This document shows, one piece after another, positions 45,554 to 55,405 of a DNA stretch of 64,000 nt. The notes beneath the pieces are model-generated. The model saw only the letters and a program-made list of their open reading frames with translations, did not search any database and was not told the DNA's origin. Location of the stretch: NCBI RefSeq assembly GCF_022809715.1, contig NZ_CP094459.1, positions 1,922,001 through 1,986,000 on the forward strand. Direction: 5' to 3'. Each line of letters starts with the position of its first letter. Positions within the stretch are counted from its first letter, which is position 1. The stretch comes from Burkholderia pyrrocinia. GTDB taxonomy: Bacteria; Pseudomonadota; Gammaproteobacteria; Burkholderiales; Burkholderiaceae. The position numbers and the translations under genes were made by a program.

Positions 45554-47183
45554 CGGTTCTCTCTTGCGGGCCGCGCACCGGAGCCAGCATCGACGACGCC
45601 AGCAGCGCGCGTGTATACGGATGGGACGGCGCATGCAGCACGTCGAGCGTATCGCCCTCCTCGACCACGCGCCCCGCCTTCATCACGACGACCCGGTGGG
45701 CCATCGCACGCATCACCGCGAGATCGTGCGTGATGAACAGGTAGCTCAGCTTGTACTTCCTTTGCAGATTCGTCAGCAGATTCAGCACCTGCTTCTGGAT
45801 CGACACGTCGAGCGCGCTCGTCGGTTCGTCCAGCACCAGCAGTTCCGGCTCCACCGCCAGTGCGCGCGCGATCGCGATCCGCTGCCGCTGGCCGCCGGAG
45901 AATTCGTGCGGATAACGCAGCATCGATTCGGCCGGCAGGCCGACCTCCTGAAGCAGCGCGGCGATCCGCGCGCGCCGCGCGCCTGCGGCCACCTGCGGCC
46001 GGTGCACGGCGAGCCCCTCGCCGACGATCTGCTCGACCGTCATCCGCGGCGACAACGAGCCGAACGGGTCCTGGAACACGACCTGCATCCTGCCGTACAG
46101 CGCGCGCCTGCCGCCCGTGGTCTGCAGCGCATCGAGCGGCATGCCGTCGATCTCGATCGAGCCGGCCGCCGGCCGCTGCAGGCCGAGCACGGCTGCCGCC
46201 AGCGTCGATTTCCCCGAGCCCGACTCGCCGACGATCCCGAGCGTTTCGCCGCGCCTCAGGTTCAGCTTCACGTCGTGCACGGCCCGGAACGTCGTCTTGC
46301 CGAGCGCCGCCCGCCAGCCTTTCGCCGCGATGCGGTAATCGACGGCGAGATCCCGCACGTCGAGGATCGTCGGCGCGCCGGCCGCGACCGGCTCGACGTC
46401 CCGCTGCGGCGCGCTGTCGAGCAGCCGGCGCGTATAGGCGTGCTGCGGCGCGGCGAACAGCGCGCCGGTCGTGTTCGTCTCCACGAGCACGCCCTGCTCC
46501 ATCACGGCCACGCGCTGGGCGAAGCGCCGCACGAGATTCAGGTCGTGCGTGATCAGCAGCACGGCCATCCCGCGCGCGGCCGCCTCCTGCTCCTGCAACT
46601 CGATCAGCAGATCGACGATCTGCTGGCGCACCGTCACGTCGAGCGCCGTCGTCGGCTCGTCCGCCAGCAACAGCCGCGGCCGGCACGCCAGCGCCATCGC
46701 GATCATCGCGCGCTGCCGCTGCCCGCCCGACAACTGATGCGGAAAACTGTCGATGCGCCGCTCCGGCTCCGGGATACCGGTGCGCCGCAGCAGCGCGATC
46801 CCGCGCTCGCGCGCGTCGCCCGGCCGCAGCCCCTCGTGCAGCCGCAGGCTCTCGGCGATCTGCTTGCCGATCGTATACAGCGGATTCAGCGCGGTCATCG
46901 GCTCCTGGAACACCATCGCGATATCGGCGCCGCGAATCCCGCGCATCTGCTGTTCGGTCTTCGCGAGCAGGTCCTCGCCGTCGAACAGCATCCGTCCCGA
47001 CAGCGTCGCCTGCTGCGCGAGGCGCAGTATCGACAGCGCTGTCACGCTCTTGCCCGACCCCGATTCGCCGACGAGCGCCACGCGCTCGCCGCGGCCGATC
47101 GACAAACTCAGGTCCTGCACGGCCGCCTTCGCACCGAAGCGCGCCGAAAACCCGTCGATCTGCAGCAACGCGTTCGTCATCAT
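45546..47183 (-). CDS. yejF: Peptide ABC transporter ATPase, fused (YejF-like)
   Basis: The 545-aa protein contains two oligopeptide-type ABC ATPase domains in tandem, each with Walker A GESGSGKS. The first has LSGGQRQRAMIA and LLADEPTTALDV; the second has FSGGQRQRIAIA and LVLDEPTSALDVS. This is the YejF architecture. It energises uptake of peptides through YejB and YejE. The start at 47183 overlaps the YejE-type stop by four bases (ATGA). It is the last ATPase gene of a yejABEF-type unit in the expected order. Confidence 0.92.
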   Translation of the reverse strand: MMTNALLQIDGFSARFGAKAAVQDLSLSIGRGERVALVGESGSGKSVTALSILRLAQQATLSGRMLFDGEDLLAKTEQQMRGIRGADIAMVFQEPMTALNPLYTIGKQIAESLRLHEGLRPGDARERGIALLRRTGIPEPERRIDSFPHQLSGGQRQRAMIAMALACRPRLLLADEPTTALDVTVRQQIVDLLIELQEQEAAARGMAVLLITHDLNLVRRFAQRVAVMEQGVLVETNTTGALFAAPQHAYTRRLLDSAPQRDVEPVAAGAPTILDVRDLAVDYRIAAKGWRAALGKTTFRAVHDVKLNLRRGETLGIVGESGSGKSTLAAAVLGLQRPAAGSIEIDGMPLDALQTTGGRRALYGRMQVVFQDPFGSLSPRMTVEQIVGEGLAVHRPQVAAGARRARIAALLQEVGLPAESMLRYPHEFSGGQRQRIAIARALAVEPELLVLDEPTSALDVSIQKQVLNLLTNLQRKYKLSYLFITHDLAVMRAMAHRVVVMKAGRVVEEGDTLDVLHAPSHPYTRALLASSMLAPVRGPQERTDD

Positions 47184-48283
47184 CGCCCCCCGCCGAACGC
47201 CGAGCCGCGCGAGCGCGTGTCGAGCGCGTTGCGCAGCGCGTCGCCCATGAAAGTCAGCAGCAGCAGCGTCACCACCAGCGCCGCGAACGCGGAGATCGAG
47301 ATCCACCATGCGTCGAGGTTGTTCTTGCCCTCCTGAAGCAGCTCGCCCAGGCTCGGCGTCGGCGGCTGCACGCCGAGGCCCAGGAAATCGAGGCTCGTCA
47401 GCGACAGGATCGCGGCGCTCATCCGGAACGGCAGGAACGTGATCACCGGCGTGAGGCTGTTCGGCAGCACATGGCGCCAGATGATCTGCGCATTCGTCAG
47501 CCCCATCGTGCGCGCCGCTTTGACGTAATCGAGCATGCGGTTGCGCAAGAATTCGGCGCGCACGTAATCGGACAGCACGAGCCAGCCGAACATCGACAGC
47601 AGGATGAACAGCAGCCATAGCGACGGCGTGAAGATCGACGCGAAGATGATCAGCAGGTACAGGTCCGGCAGCGCGCTCCAGATCTCGATCAGGCGCTGCC
47701 CGACCAGGTCGGTGCGGCCGCCGTAGAAGCCCTGCAGCGCGCCCGTCAGCACGCCGACCAGCACCCCCGACACGGTCAGCGCGAACGCCATCAGCACCGA
47801 CAGCCTGAACCCGTACAGCAGCCGCGCGAGCACGTCGCGCCCGAACTGGTCGGTGCCGAGCCAGTTGCTCGACGACGGCGGTGCCGGATACGGCCGCGAT
47901 GCGAAGTAGTCGATCGTGTCGTAGCGGTAGCGGTTCGGCGGATAGATCGCGAAATTGCCGTGCGACTCGAGCTTCGCGCGCATGTACGGATCGAGATAGT
48001 TCGTCCTGGCGGGAAAGTCGCCGCCGAACGCGGTCTCCGGATAGTCCTTCGCGATCGGAAAATAATAGTGCCCGTCGTAGCGCACGAGCAGCGGCCGGTC
48101 GTTCGACAGGCCGTCCGCACACAGGCTGAGCGCGAACAGCGCCGCGAAGATCACGAGGCTTGCATAGCCGAGCGGCTGCGCGCGAAAGCGCTGCCACGTG
48201 CGCCGCCACGGCGACGGCGACGGCGCGCACGCGGGGTCAGTGGTCCAGGCGGCCGAACTGGATACGGGGGTCGACGACGACAT
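47180..48283 (-). CDS. yejE: Peptide ABC transporter permease (YejE-like)
   Basis: The 367-aa inner-membrane protein has one N-terminal helix near residue 40, then a large periplasmic loop containing GHYYFPIAKDYPETAFGGDF, typical of YejE, and five C-terminal helices with the EAA-type segment DYVKAARTMGLTNAQIIWRH. Its N-terminal start overlaps the YejB-type gene by 47 bases. No alternative ATG would shorten this overlap. The text NWLGTDQFGRDVLARLLYG is a hallmark of dipeptide-type permeases. Confidence 0.92.
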   Translation of the reverse strand: MSSSTPVSSSAAWTTDPACAPSPSPWRRTWQRFRAQPLGYASLVIFAALFALSLCADGLSNDRPLLVRYDGHYYFPIAKDYPETAFGGDFPARTNYLDPYMRAKLESHGNFAIYPPNRYRYDTIDYFASRPYPAPPSSSNWLGTDQFGRDVLARLLYGFRLSVLMAFALTVSGVLVGVLTGALQGFYGGRTDLVGQRLIEIWSALPDLYLLIIFASIFTPSLWLLFILLSMFGWLVLSDYVRAEFLRNRMLDYVKAARTMGLTNAQIIWRHVLPNSLTPVITFLPFRMSAAILSLTSLDFLGLGVQPPTPSLGELLQEGKNNLDAWWISISAFAALVVTLLLLTFMGDALRNALDTRSRGSAFGGGR

Positions 48284-49289
48284 AGCAGATATCCGCGATA
48301 AGCTTGGTCAGCAGACCGATCAGGGTGAACAGGAACAGCGAGCCGAGCACGACCGGATAGTCGCGGCGGATCACCGAGTCGTACGACAGTTGCCCCATCC
48401 CGTCGAGCGAGAACAGCGTCTCGATCAGCAGGTTGCCGTTCAGGAATGCGCCGACGAATGCTGCCGGCAGCCCGGTGAGCAGCGGGATCGCCGCATTGCG
48501 CAGCACGTGCTTCCACAGCACGTCGCGCTCCGGCGCGCCCTTCGCGCGCGCGGTCAGCACGTATTGCCGGCCGATTTCCTCGAGGAACGTGTTCTTCGTC
48601 AGGATCGTGACGATCGCGAAATTGCCGATCACCGACGCGGTCACCGGCATCACGATGTGCCACAGATAGTCGAGCGTCTTGCCGATCAGCGTCAGGTCGT
48701 CGAAGTTGTCCGACGTGAGCCCGCGCATCGGAAACACCTGCCAGAACGTGCCGCCGCCGAACAGCATCAGCAGCAGCACGCCGAGCACGAAACCCGGCAC
48801 CGCGTAGCCGGTCAGCACCAGCACGCTCGTCACGGTGTCGAACCGCGAGCCGTTGCGCACCGCCTTCGCGATGCCGAGCGGTACCGACACGAGATACGTG
48901 AGGATCACCGTCCACAGCCCGAGCGTGATCGACACCGGCAGCTTCGACCGGATCACCGCCCACACGCTGCGGTGCGCGAAGTAGGACTGGCCGAGGTCGA
49001 ACGTCGCATAGCTTTTCAGCATCAGCAGATAGCGCTCGAGCGGCGGCTTGTCGAAGCCGAACTGCTTGCGGATCTGCTCGATCTGCTGCGGATCGACGCC
49101 CTGGCTGCCGTGGTAGCCGCCCCCGCCTCCGCCCGCCTCGCCTCCACGCGTGCTTCCGTGACGCAACTGCGCGAGCACCTGCTCCACCGGACCGCCTGGC
49201 ACGAACTGCGTGACCGCGAACGTGATCGTCACCACCCCGACCAGCGTCGGGATCATCAGCAGCAGCCGCCTGAATATGTATGCCAGCAT
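48237..49289 (-). CDS. yejB: Peptide ABC transporter permease (YejB-like)
   Basis: The 350-aa inner-membrane protein starts MLAYIFRRLLLMIPTLVGVVTITF, the classic first helix of the DppB/YejB family, followed by a periplasmic region containing a Gly-rich patch (GGEAGGGGGGYHGS). Four or five helices follow, with the coupling motif VLTARAKGAPERDVLWKHVL. It is the partner of YejE. It starts 12 bases after the binding protein gene. Confidence 0.92.
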   Translation of the reverse strand: MLAYIFRRLLLMIPTLVGVVTITFAVTQFVPGGPVEQVLAQLRHGSTRGGEAGGGGGGYHGSQGVDPQQIEQIRKQFGFDKPPLERYLLMLKSYATFDLGQSYFAHRSVWAVIRSKLPVSITLGLWTVILTYLVSVPLGIAKAVRNGSRFDTVTSVLVLTGYAVPGFVLGVLLLMLFGGGTFWQVFPMRGLTSDNFDDLTLIGKTLDYLWHIVMPVTASVIGNFAIVTILTKNTFLEEIGRQYVLTARAKGAPERDVLWKHVLRNAAIPLLTGLPAAFVGAFLNGNLLIETLFSLDGMGQLSYDSVIRRDYPVVLGSLFLFTLIGLLTKLIADICYVVVDPRIQFGRLDH

Positions 49290-49301
49290 CGTTGTTCCCC
49301 G

Positions 49302-51176
49302 TCAGGCCGCCGGAGCGGGTTGCGCCGTCGGCTTCTTCACGTACCAGTAGTCGATGATCCAGTCCTCGTATTGATAGGAGTCCGGCACAATTGCCGGATG
49401 GCCGAGCGTCGCCTTGTACGCGATCCGCGCGTTCGGCAGGTAATACTGCGGGATCAGTGCGTACAGGTTGATCAGCACGCGGTCGAGCGCGTGCGTGGCC
49501 GTCTCGAGATCGTCGAGCGTGTCGGCCGCGAGCGCCGCGCGGATCAACGCATCGACGGCCTTCGACTTCACGCCCGGATAGTTCTCGGAGCCCGGCTGCG
49601 ATGCGGCCGCGCTGCCGAAACGGCGCGTCAGCTCCGCGCCCGGGATCGTCACGGGCAGATAGATGTACGTCGTCATGTCGTACTCGAAATTGTCGAGTCG
49701 CTTCAGGTAGACCGCGCTGTCGATCTCGTGCAGGTACGCGTGGATGCCGAGCGTCGCGAGCGCCTGCGTGTACGGCAGGATCAGGCGGTCCATACCGGGC
49801 TGGTCGTCGATGATCTCGATCGTCATCGGCGTGCCGTTCGCGTCGCGCAGCGCACCGTCGCGGTAGTGCCAGCCGGCCTGCGCGAGCAGGTCGCGCGCTT
49901 CCTTCAGATTCGCGCGCAGCGAGCCGGGCGGCAGCGTCGACGGCTGGCCGATCATCGGGCCGAACACCGCCGGCGGCAGCGTCGACCGGTAGGGTTCGAG
50001 CAGCGCGAGCTCCTTGGCGCTCGGCACGCCGGACGCCGCGAACGGGCTCGCCTCCCAGAAACTGCTGGTGCGACGGTACTGCCCGTAGAACATCATCCGG
50101 CTCATCCAGTCGAAGTCGAACGCCAGCGCGAGCGCATGCCGCACGCGCACGTCCTGGAACATCGGCTTGCGCATGTTCATCAGGAAACCCTGCATCTGCG
50201 CGGGGCCGTCCCGGAATTCCCCCTTCTTCAGCATGCCGTTGCGAAAATTCTTGCCGACGTACTTGCGCGCCCACTGCGTCGAGCTGTATTCCATGCGCGC
50301 GTCGACATCGCCGGCCTTGAACGCCTCCAGCGACGTGTACTGGTCCAGGTACAGCTTGAACGACACGCGGGCGAAGCGAAACATCCCGCGCCGCGACGGC
50401 AGGTTCGCGGCCCAGTAGTGCGGGTTGCGCACATAGCTGATCTGCTTGTCGTTCTTGCGCTGCTCGATCAGGTAAGGCCCGCTCGCGATCGGCGGCACGG
50501 TTGCGATCTGGTCGAACGGCGGCCGAGTGCCGTCCGCGCGTTGCCCCCATTTCGGCGAGAACACCGGCAGATCGCCCGCGATCAGCGCCGCGTCGCGCTC
50601 CGCGTGCTTGAATTCGAAGCGGATCGTCCGCGCGTCGACCACCACCGCGCGCTTGATGATCGAGAACTGCGCGTTGTAGATCGGCGACGCCTGCGGGCTC
50701 GTCAGCGTGTCGAACGAATACTTGACGTCAGCTGCGTTGATCGCGTCGCCGTTCGAGAAGCGTGCGGCCGGGTTGAGGTGGAACGTTGCCGACAGCCGGT
50801 CCGGCGCGACCTCGACGTCGTCGGCGATCAGCGCGTATTCGGACGCGAGCTCGTCCCAGCTGCGCTGCATCAGCGTGTCGAACATCAGGTTCTTGATGTC
50901 CGGCGCGGGCGAGCCGCGCACGAGGAACGGGTTCAGCGAATCGTAGCTTTGCGCTTCGTCGTAGTTTTCGAAATCGAGCGTGCCGTTGTCGGGCGCATCG
51001 ACGTCCGCATACGCGAAATGCGTGAAATCCGGCGGATATTTCGGCTGGTCGTATTGCGCGATCGCCGACACCGCGAGCGCCGCACGCGGCATGGCGCTAC
51101 CCGACACGAGCAGCACGGCGCACGCGAACAGCGCTGCGCGCGGCACGCCTGCCCATCGCCATTTCAACAGTTTCAT
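49302..51176 (-). CDS. yejA: Peptide-binding periplasmic protein (YejA-like, family 5)
   Basis: The 624-aa protein has a Sec signal peptide to about residue 35 and a family 5 solute-binding fold. Typical blocks are DYQPKYPPDFTHFAYADVDAP-type text near residues 42-65 (shown in part: YPPDFTHFAYADVD), LMFDTLMQRSWDE, and NGDAINAADVKYSFDTL. It captures peptide-like ligands in the periplasm for YejBE. YejABEF of E. coli imports microcin C and host peptides, and related systems import siderophore-like compounds. It starts 240 bases after the TonB-dependent receptor gene and follows a terminator, so it may have its own promoter. Confidence 0.92.
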   Translation of the reverse strand: MKLLKWRWAGVPRAALFACAVLLVSGSAMPRAALAVSAIAQYDQPKYPPDFTHFAYADVDAPDNGTLDFENYDEAQSYDSLNPFLVRGSPAPDIKNLMFDTLMQRSWDELASEYALIADDVEVAPDRLSATFHLNPAARFSNGDAINAADVKYSFDTLTSPQASPIYNAQFSIIKRAVVVDARTIRFEFKHAERDAALIAGDLPVFSPKWGQRADGTRPPFDQIATVPPIASGPYLIEQRKNDKQISYVRNPHYWAANLPSRRGMFRFARVSFKLYLDQYTSLEAFKAGDVDARMEYSSTQWARKYVGKNFRNGMLKKGEFRDGPAQMQGFLMNMRKPMFQDVRVRHALALAFDFDWMSRMMFYGQYRRTSSFWEASPFAASGVPSAKELALLEPYRSTLPPAVFGPMIGQPSTLPPGSLRANLKEARDLLAQAGWHYRDGALRDANGTPMTIEIIDDQPGMDRLILPYTQALATLGIHAYLHEIDSAVYLKRLDNFEYDMTTYIYLPVTIPGAELTRRFGSAAASQPGSENYPGVKSKAVDALIRAALAADTLDDLETATHALDRVLINLYALIPQYYLPNARIAYKATLGHPAIVPDSYQYEDWIIDYWYVKKPTAQPAPAA

Positions 51177-51338
51177 GGTCGGTCTGTCCGAAAGCGTGCG
51201 GGCGCGATGCCTGCGCGCGGTCGATGCCTGTGCAGGATGCCGCGTGCCGCCCGCATCCCGCTGGTTGTTCGTGCTGCAAACGATCCTGCAAGCTGCATCG
51301 CCGCGCGTCCCGGTTGCGGGCCGTCGTGGCGCCAGGCG

Positions 51339-51383
51339 AAAAAGGGCCGCTCCAAAAAAAGGGGAGGTGGACGTGGAGCGGCC
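51339..51383 (-). terminator. Rho-independent terminator after the TonB-dependent receptor
   Basis: On the minus strand GGCCGCTCC and GGAGCGGCC form a perfect nine-base stem with a 21-base loop, followed by CTTTTT. It lies about 35 bases after the receptor stop at 51417 and before yejA, so it should separate the two transcripts at least in part. Confidence 0.75.
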
Positions 51384-51416
51384 GGTCCAAAGCCTGTCAG
51401 TGCATCGCGATCGCCG

Positions 51417-54176
51417 TCAGAACTTGTACGTCGCGCCGATCTGCGCGAACCGGCCGACGTACGAATACACCGACGTGTCGTACCCGTTCTGGCTCAGCGT
51501 GCCGTTCGCGAAGATCGGGTCGTACGGCGGCGTGCGGTTGAAGATGTTGTCGATGCCGCCGTAGATCGTCCAGTTCTTGAAGCCCGTGTACGTCAGCATC
51601 AAGTTGAACTGGCTGTACGAACCGACCTTCGACGGCTCCGGCAGCAGATTCTGCGCGTACGGGCCCGTGAACTGCCACGTCAGCGCCGCGTCGAATTTCC
51701 GATAGTTCCAGTCCAGCGTCGTGTTGCCGCGCCAACGCGGGAAGCTGCCGCCGAAAGGCTGCGTGATCGTGAAGTTGTTGCCCGCGCCGTTCACCGGTGC
51801 GCCGCCCGGGAAGCCGATCTTGTAGCTGTTGATGTACGCCCAGTCGCCAGACAGCGTGAGCATGCCCCAGCCCTTGAGCGGCAGCCCCTGGCGGAACGTG
51901 CCTTCGAAGCCGTTCGTGTCGAGGTAGCCGAGGTTCTGGTACGGAATCACCTTGTACAGCAACTGGCCGGTCGTCGGATCGGTCACGACCTGCGACGGCT
52001 TGCCCTGGCCGATCACGTTGTCGATGCGGATCTTGTACCAGTCGAAGCCGATGTCCGTGTAGCGGCTCGGCGAGACCTGGAACCCGATGTTGAAGTTGCG
52101 CGTGCGTTCCGGCGCGAGGTTCGGGTTGCCGACCGTGATCGACGTGTAGTTCTGGCCGGTGGCCGGGTCGACCTGGATGCCGAGCGTCTGCGACTTGCTG
52201 TCCTCGACGAAGGTCGGCGCGCGGAAGCCGCGGTTGTACGACGTATACAGCGTGAGCGCCTTGATCGGCTGGTAGCGCAACGCAAAGCGCGGCGAGAAGG
52301 CGCCGCCCACGTCCGTGTAGTGGTCGTAGCGGCCCGCCTGGCTGAACGTCAGGTTCTCCAGGATCGGCACGTTGATCTGGTAATAGACGGCCGCGACGTT
52401 GCGCGCGCCGTTCACTGTCTCCAGATCGGGCGAGATCACCGCGCCGCTCAGGTATTCGGAGCCCGGCGTCAGCGTTTCGCTCTGGTGCGTGAACTGCGCG
52501 CCGAAGCCGATGCCGACGTCGCCGGTCGGCAGGTGGAACAGGTTCGGCGTCGACAGCGTCGCGTCGATCGTGTCGAGCTTCGAAATGCCGAGGTTGTTCG
52601 CTTCCTGGAACAGCCCGTTGAACGCGTTCGGCGTCGCCGCCGGGTTCGCGAAATTCAGCGTGCCGTTCTGATAGATGTTGTTCAGTGCGTTGACGTTGAG
52701 CTGGTTCGTGAACACGTTCGACACCGTGCTCTGCGAATGGCTGACCGAGGTGGCCCAGTCCCAGTCGCCGTACGGTAGCGTAAACGAACCCTTGATGCCG
52801 GTTGACGCGCGCCAGTAGTTGGCCCAGGTCTTCTGCGCGACCGCGTTCGGAAACGCGTACGTGAGTGGCGTGGCCGCGCCCGTCGTGTTGTACGGGTTGC
52901 TCACCGGCACGACCGTGTTGAACGGCGACAGCAGCTGCGTCTGCGGATTCCACACCAGCGCCGGGTTCTGCGGATTGCCGATCACGTTGCCCCACAGGCC
53001 GTTGTTGGTCGTGGTCGTGTTGTAGCTCTCGAGGAAGTCCGCGAATGCCGCCGTCTTGTCGTCGATCTTGAAGTCAGCATGGAGCTTCGCGTTCAGGCGC
53101 TCGGTCATCGGCAGGATCGATGTGCTTTCGGCCGTGTTGTACGAGCAGATCGTGCCCGGCAGGCCGGCCGACAGCGAGTTCGGCGCGGCCGGGCGGACCG
53201 CACCGCCGAACGGGCAGCCGTTCAGCGCCTGCGCACTGCCGTCGGGCATGTTCCAGTAGGACGGCGCGAGCAGCGAAAAGCCCCCCGGCTTGCCCGTGAA
53301 GTCCTGATTGCGGGTCGAATCGCGGTCGGCGAGCGTGAAGCCGTTCGACTTGTAGTAGCTGAGCGCCGCGGTCACGTTGAAGCGGTCGGCGTTCAGGTCG
53401 CCGAAGCCGCCGAGCACGCCGAACTTCATCGTCCCGTCGCCGTTGCCGGCATTGATCGCGCTGCCGAGGCTGCCGTCGAGCTGCAGGCCGCGGAAATTGT
53501 GTTTCGTGATGATGTTGACGACACCGCCGATCGCGTCCGAACCGTATTGCGAGACGGCGCCCGTCTTCACGATTTCGATGCGCTCGATGTCGTTGAGCGG
53601 CAGCGTATTGAGGTCGAAGAACGAATCGACGCTGTTCGAGAAGAATGCGTACGGCGCCACGCGCTGGCCGTCGATCAACACGAGCGTGTATTTTTCGGAC
53701 AGGCCGCGCAGCGCAATGCCGGCGGCGCCGGCCGCGAAGTTGCCCGACTGCCCCTCGCCCCAGCTGTTCGCGGAGTTGGCCGCCGCATTGCGCAGGAAGT
53801 CGGCGACGGTCACCGCACCGCTGCTCTGAATTTCCTTCGGCGTGATCGTCTGCACCTGCTGGAAACCGGTCTTGTCCGCCTGCCGGATCAGCGAGCCCGT
53901 CACTTCGAACCGCTTGATCTGCGCGACCTTGCCCTGCCCGTTCGCGCCGGGTGCGGCGGGCATCGCGTCGGCTGTCGCACCGGATGCCGCCACGGGCGCC
54001 GCGGCGCCCGCCTGTGCGACGGTCACGGGCGCACCGTTCGCGACCGCATCCGCGATCGCGACGGCGCCCGGCGCCGGCTGGCTCTGGGCGAACGCCGGCG
54101 GCACCAGTGCGGCCGTCAGCGCCAGTTCCGCCCAGACTATCCTCTTGATGGCCAACGCCAAAACTCTCTGCTTCAT
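51417..54176 (-). CDS. TonB-dependent outer-membrane receptor
   Basis: The 919-aa protein has a signal peptide (MKQRVLALAIKRIVWAELAL...PPAFAQ region), a low-complexity Ala/Gly/Gln segment to residue 85, a TonB-box-like IKRFEVTGSLIR, a plug domain (EIQSSGAVTVADFLRNAAA, IERIEIVKTGAVSQYGSDAI), and a long beta-barrel ending in Tyr-Lys-Phe, the usual aromatic C-terminus. It should import a ligand through the outer membrane using TonB energy. The start at 54176 has AGAGGGA upstream. It lies between a yejABEF-type importer and an XRE regulator, with tonB-exbBDD close by. Its ligand is unknown. Confidence 0.92.
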   Translation of the reverse strand: MKQRVLALAIKRIVWAELALTAALVPPAFAQSQPAPGAVAIADAVANGAPVTVAQAGAAAPVAASGATADAMPAAPGANGQGKVAQIKRFEVTGSLIRQADKTGFQQVQTITPKEIQSSGAVTVADFLRNAAANSANSWGEGQSGNFAAGAAGIALRGLSEKYTLVLIDGQRVAPYAFFSNSVDSFFDLNTLPLNDIERIEIVKTGAVSQYGSDAIGGVVNIITKHNFRGLQLDGSLGSAINAGNGDGTMKFGVLGGFGDLNADRFNVTAALSYYKSNGFTLADRDSTRNQDFTGKPGGFSLLAPSYWNMPDGSAQALNGCPFGGAVRPAAPNSLSAGLPGTICSYNTAESTSILPMTERLNAKLHADFKIDDKTAAFADFLESYNTTTTNNGLWGNVIGNPQNPALVWNPQTQLLSPFNTVVPVSNPYNTTGAATPLTYAFPNAVAQKTWANYWRASTGIKGSFTLPYGDWDWATSVSHSQSTVSNVFTNQLNVNALNNIYQNGTLNFANPAATPNAFNGLFQEANNLGISKLDTIDATLSTPNLFHLPTGDVGIGFGAQFTHQSETLTPGSEYLSGAVISPDLETVNGARNVAAVYYQINVPILENLTFSQAGRYDHYTDVGGAFSPRFALRYQPIKALTLYTSYNRGFRAPTFVEDSKSQTLGIQVDPATGQNYTSITVGNPNLAPERTRNFNIGFQVSPSRYTDIGFDWYKIRIDNVIGQGKPSQVVTDPTTGQLLYKVIPYQNLGYLDTNGFEGTFRQGLPLKGWGMLTLSGDWAYINSYKIGFPGGAPVNGAGNNFTITQPFGGSFPRWRGNTTLDWNYRKFDAALTWQFTGPYAQNLLPEPSKVGSYSQFNLMLTYTGFKNWTIYGGIDNIFNRTPPYDPIFANGTLSQNGYDTSVYSYVGRFAQIGATYKF

Positions 54177-54526
54177 CTTGTTCCCTCTCGCTCGTAGTAA
54201 GACCCCACCTGCTGTGCGCCGGAACCTTGTGAATTCCTTGCGCGTCCTGGGTGCCCGTGTTGCGGAACCCGCGATTGCCACTCTTCCGACTGCCATGATT
54301 CGAACGGATCGGCCTCGGGGCACCCGTGCCAGTCAGCATCACCGTCTTTCTTTATTTTTATTCGCCATGCTAATTACCTACGTTGAGCGCACTTCCCTGC
54401 CAGATCCTGATCCGATGGATGGCGAGTCCTGCAGGCGACGAGAACATCTCGCGCGCCGTGCCGCGTACCATCCGCTGTCGATCGGGTACTTCTCCTTCAT
54501 CGCGGCGCGCAGCGCCGGCCGCCCCG
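54177..54526. other. Promoter region of the TonB-dependent receptor
   Basis: This 350-base stretch between the receptor and the XRE regulator includes an AT-rich segment near 54345-54385 (a TTTATTTTTATT run), where a promoter for the receptor is likely. No Fur-like site is clear and no ORF is credible. Confidence 0.4.
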
Positions 54527-55102
54527 CTAGAACAGCCTCGGCGTGCCGACCCAGACGATCACCGCCTCTTCGTCGGCCGTGTTGTGCCACGCATGCGGCA
54601 TCGTCGATTCGTAATGCGCGGTATCGCCCTGGCTCAGCGTGAAGGTGCAATCCTCGAGTGTCAGCGCGACCTGTCCGCGCATCACATAGACGAACTCCTC
54701 GCCCGCGTGCGTCGTCACCTCGGACGGCGGCTGCCCCGCCGGCATCCTGACGAGAATCGCGTCGAGCTTGCGGCCACCCGCCGGATTCGTCAGCCTGGCG
54801 AACAGGCTGGCCGAGTTCGCGAACTGGAAATACTGCAGCGCGTTCCCGCGGCACACCGAGCGCGCTTCCGTCGGCGTGTCGATGAAGTACTGCATCGTCA
54901 CGCCCAGTGCCTTTGCGATCCGGACCAGCGACGTGATCGACGGCGTTGCCCGCCCGCGCTCGACCTGCGACAGGAACGGCTTCGAAATGCCGGCGATCGT
55001 GGCCGTTTCGTCCAGCGTGAGTTTCAGGCGATGGCGCAGCGCCCGGATCTTGTTGCCGAGCGACACGGCGACGAGCACCGACTCATCAGGGGGCAAAACC
55101 AT
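54527..55102 (-). CDS. XRE-family regulator with cupin domain
   Basis: The 191-aa protein has an N-terminal helix-turn-helix (IRALRHRLKLTLDETATIAGISKPFLSQVERGRA; shown in part, ISKPFLSQVERGRATPS) at about residues 18-70, and a C-terminal cupin barrel (HAGEEFVYVMRGQVALTLED, DTAHYESTMPHAWHNTADEE). Such proteins sense small molecules with the cupin and repress nearby genes. It lies just upstream of the receptor and yej genes on the same strand, so it is a good candidate regulator for this import system. The start at 55102 has a GAGG site about a dozen bases upstream; longer frames exist. Confidence 0.88.
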   Translation of the reverse strand: MVLPPDESVLVAVSLGNKIRALRHRLKLTLDETATIAGISKPFLSQVERGRATPSITSLVRIAKALGVTMQYFIDTPTEARSVCRGNALQYFQFANSASLFARLTNPAGGRKLDAILVRMPAGQPPSEVTTHAGEEFVYVMRGQVALTLEDCTFTLSQGDTAHYESTMPHAWHNTADEEAVIVWVGTPRLF

Positions 55103-55405
55103 GGAAAGTCGGAGCCTCGCAGTCGAAATCGGTTTGATGTCGGCAACCCTTGACCGATGCGGTGACGCAACCGGCCCGGCGCGATACGCGGCTGCGCGCT
55201 GCCGCTGCGTGCAAGCGGTGCGCGGCGCAGCGCGGCATCGTCGCTGCATCGCCGTGCAGCCTTCGTATATTTCATTCGGTTTACTAACTAACAAGGCTGC
55301 CCCTTTTCCTCGTCGAACCTGATCGTCAAGCACTAGTACCGTCGCGGCGGCACGCCGCTTGTCGACCGCGCCCGCGCCGCGCGCCGTCGCGCCTTTCCGT
55401 TGCCG
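55103..55405. other. Gene-free region between XRE regulator and TPR gene
   Basis: About 300 bases. It probably holds the promoter of the regulator; an AT-rich patch near 55260-55295 includes TTGTTA and TATACG on the minus strand, 19 bases apart, as a weak -35/-10 pair. No clear terminator for the tonB unit is seen. Confidence 0.35.
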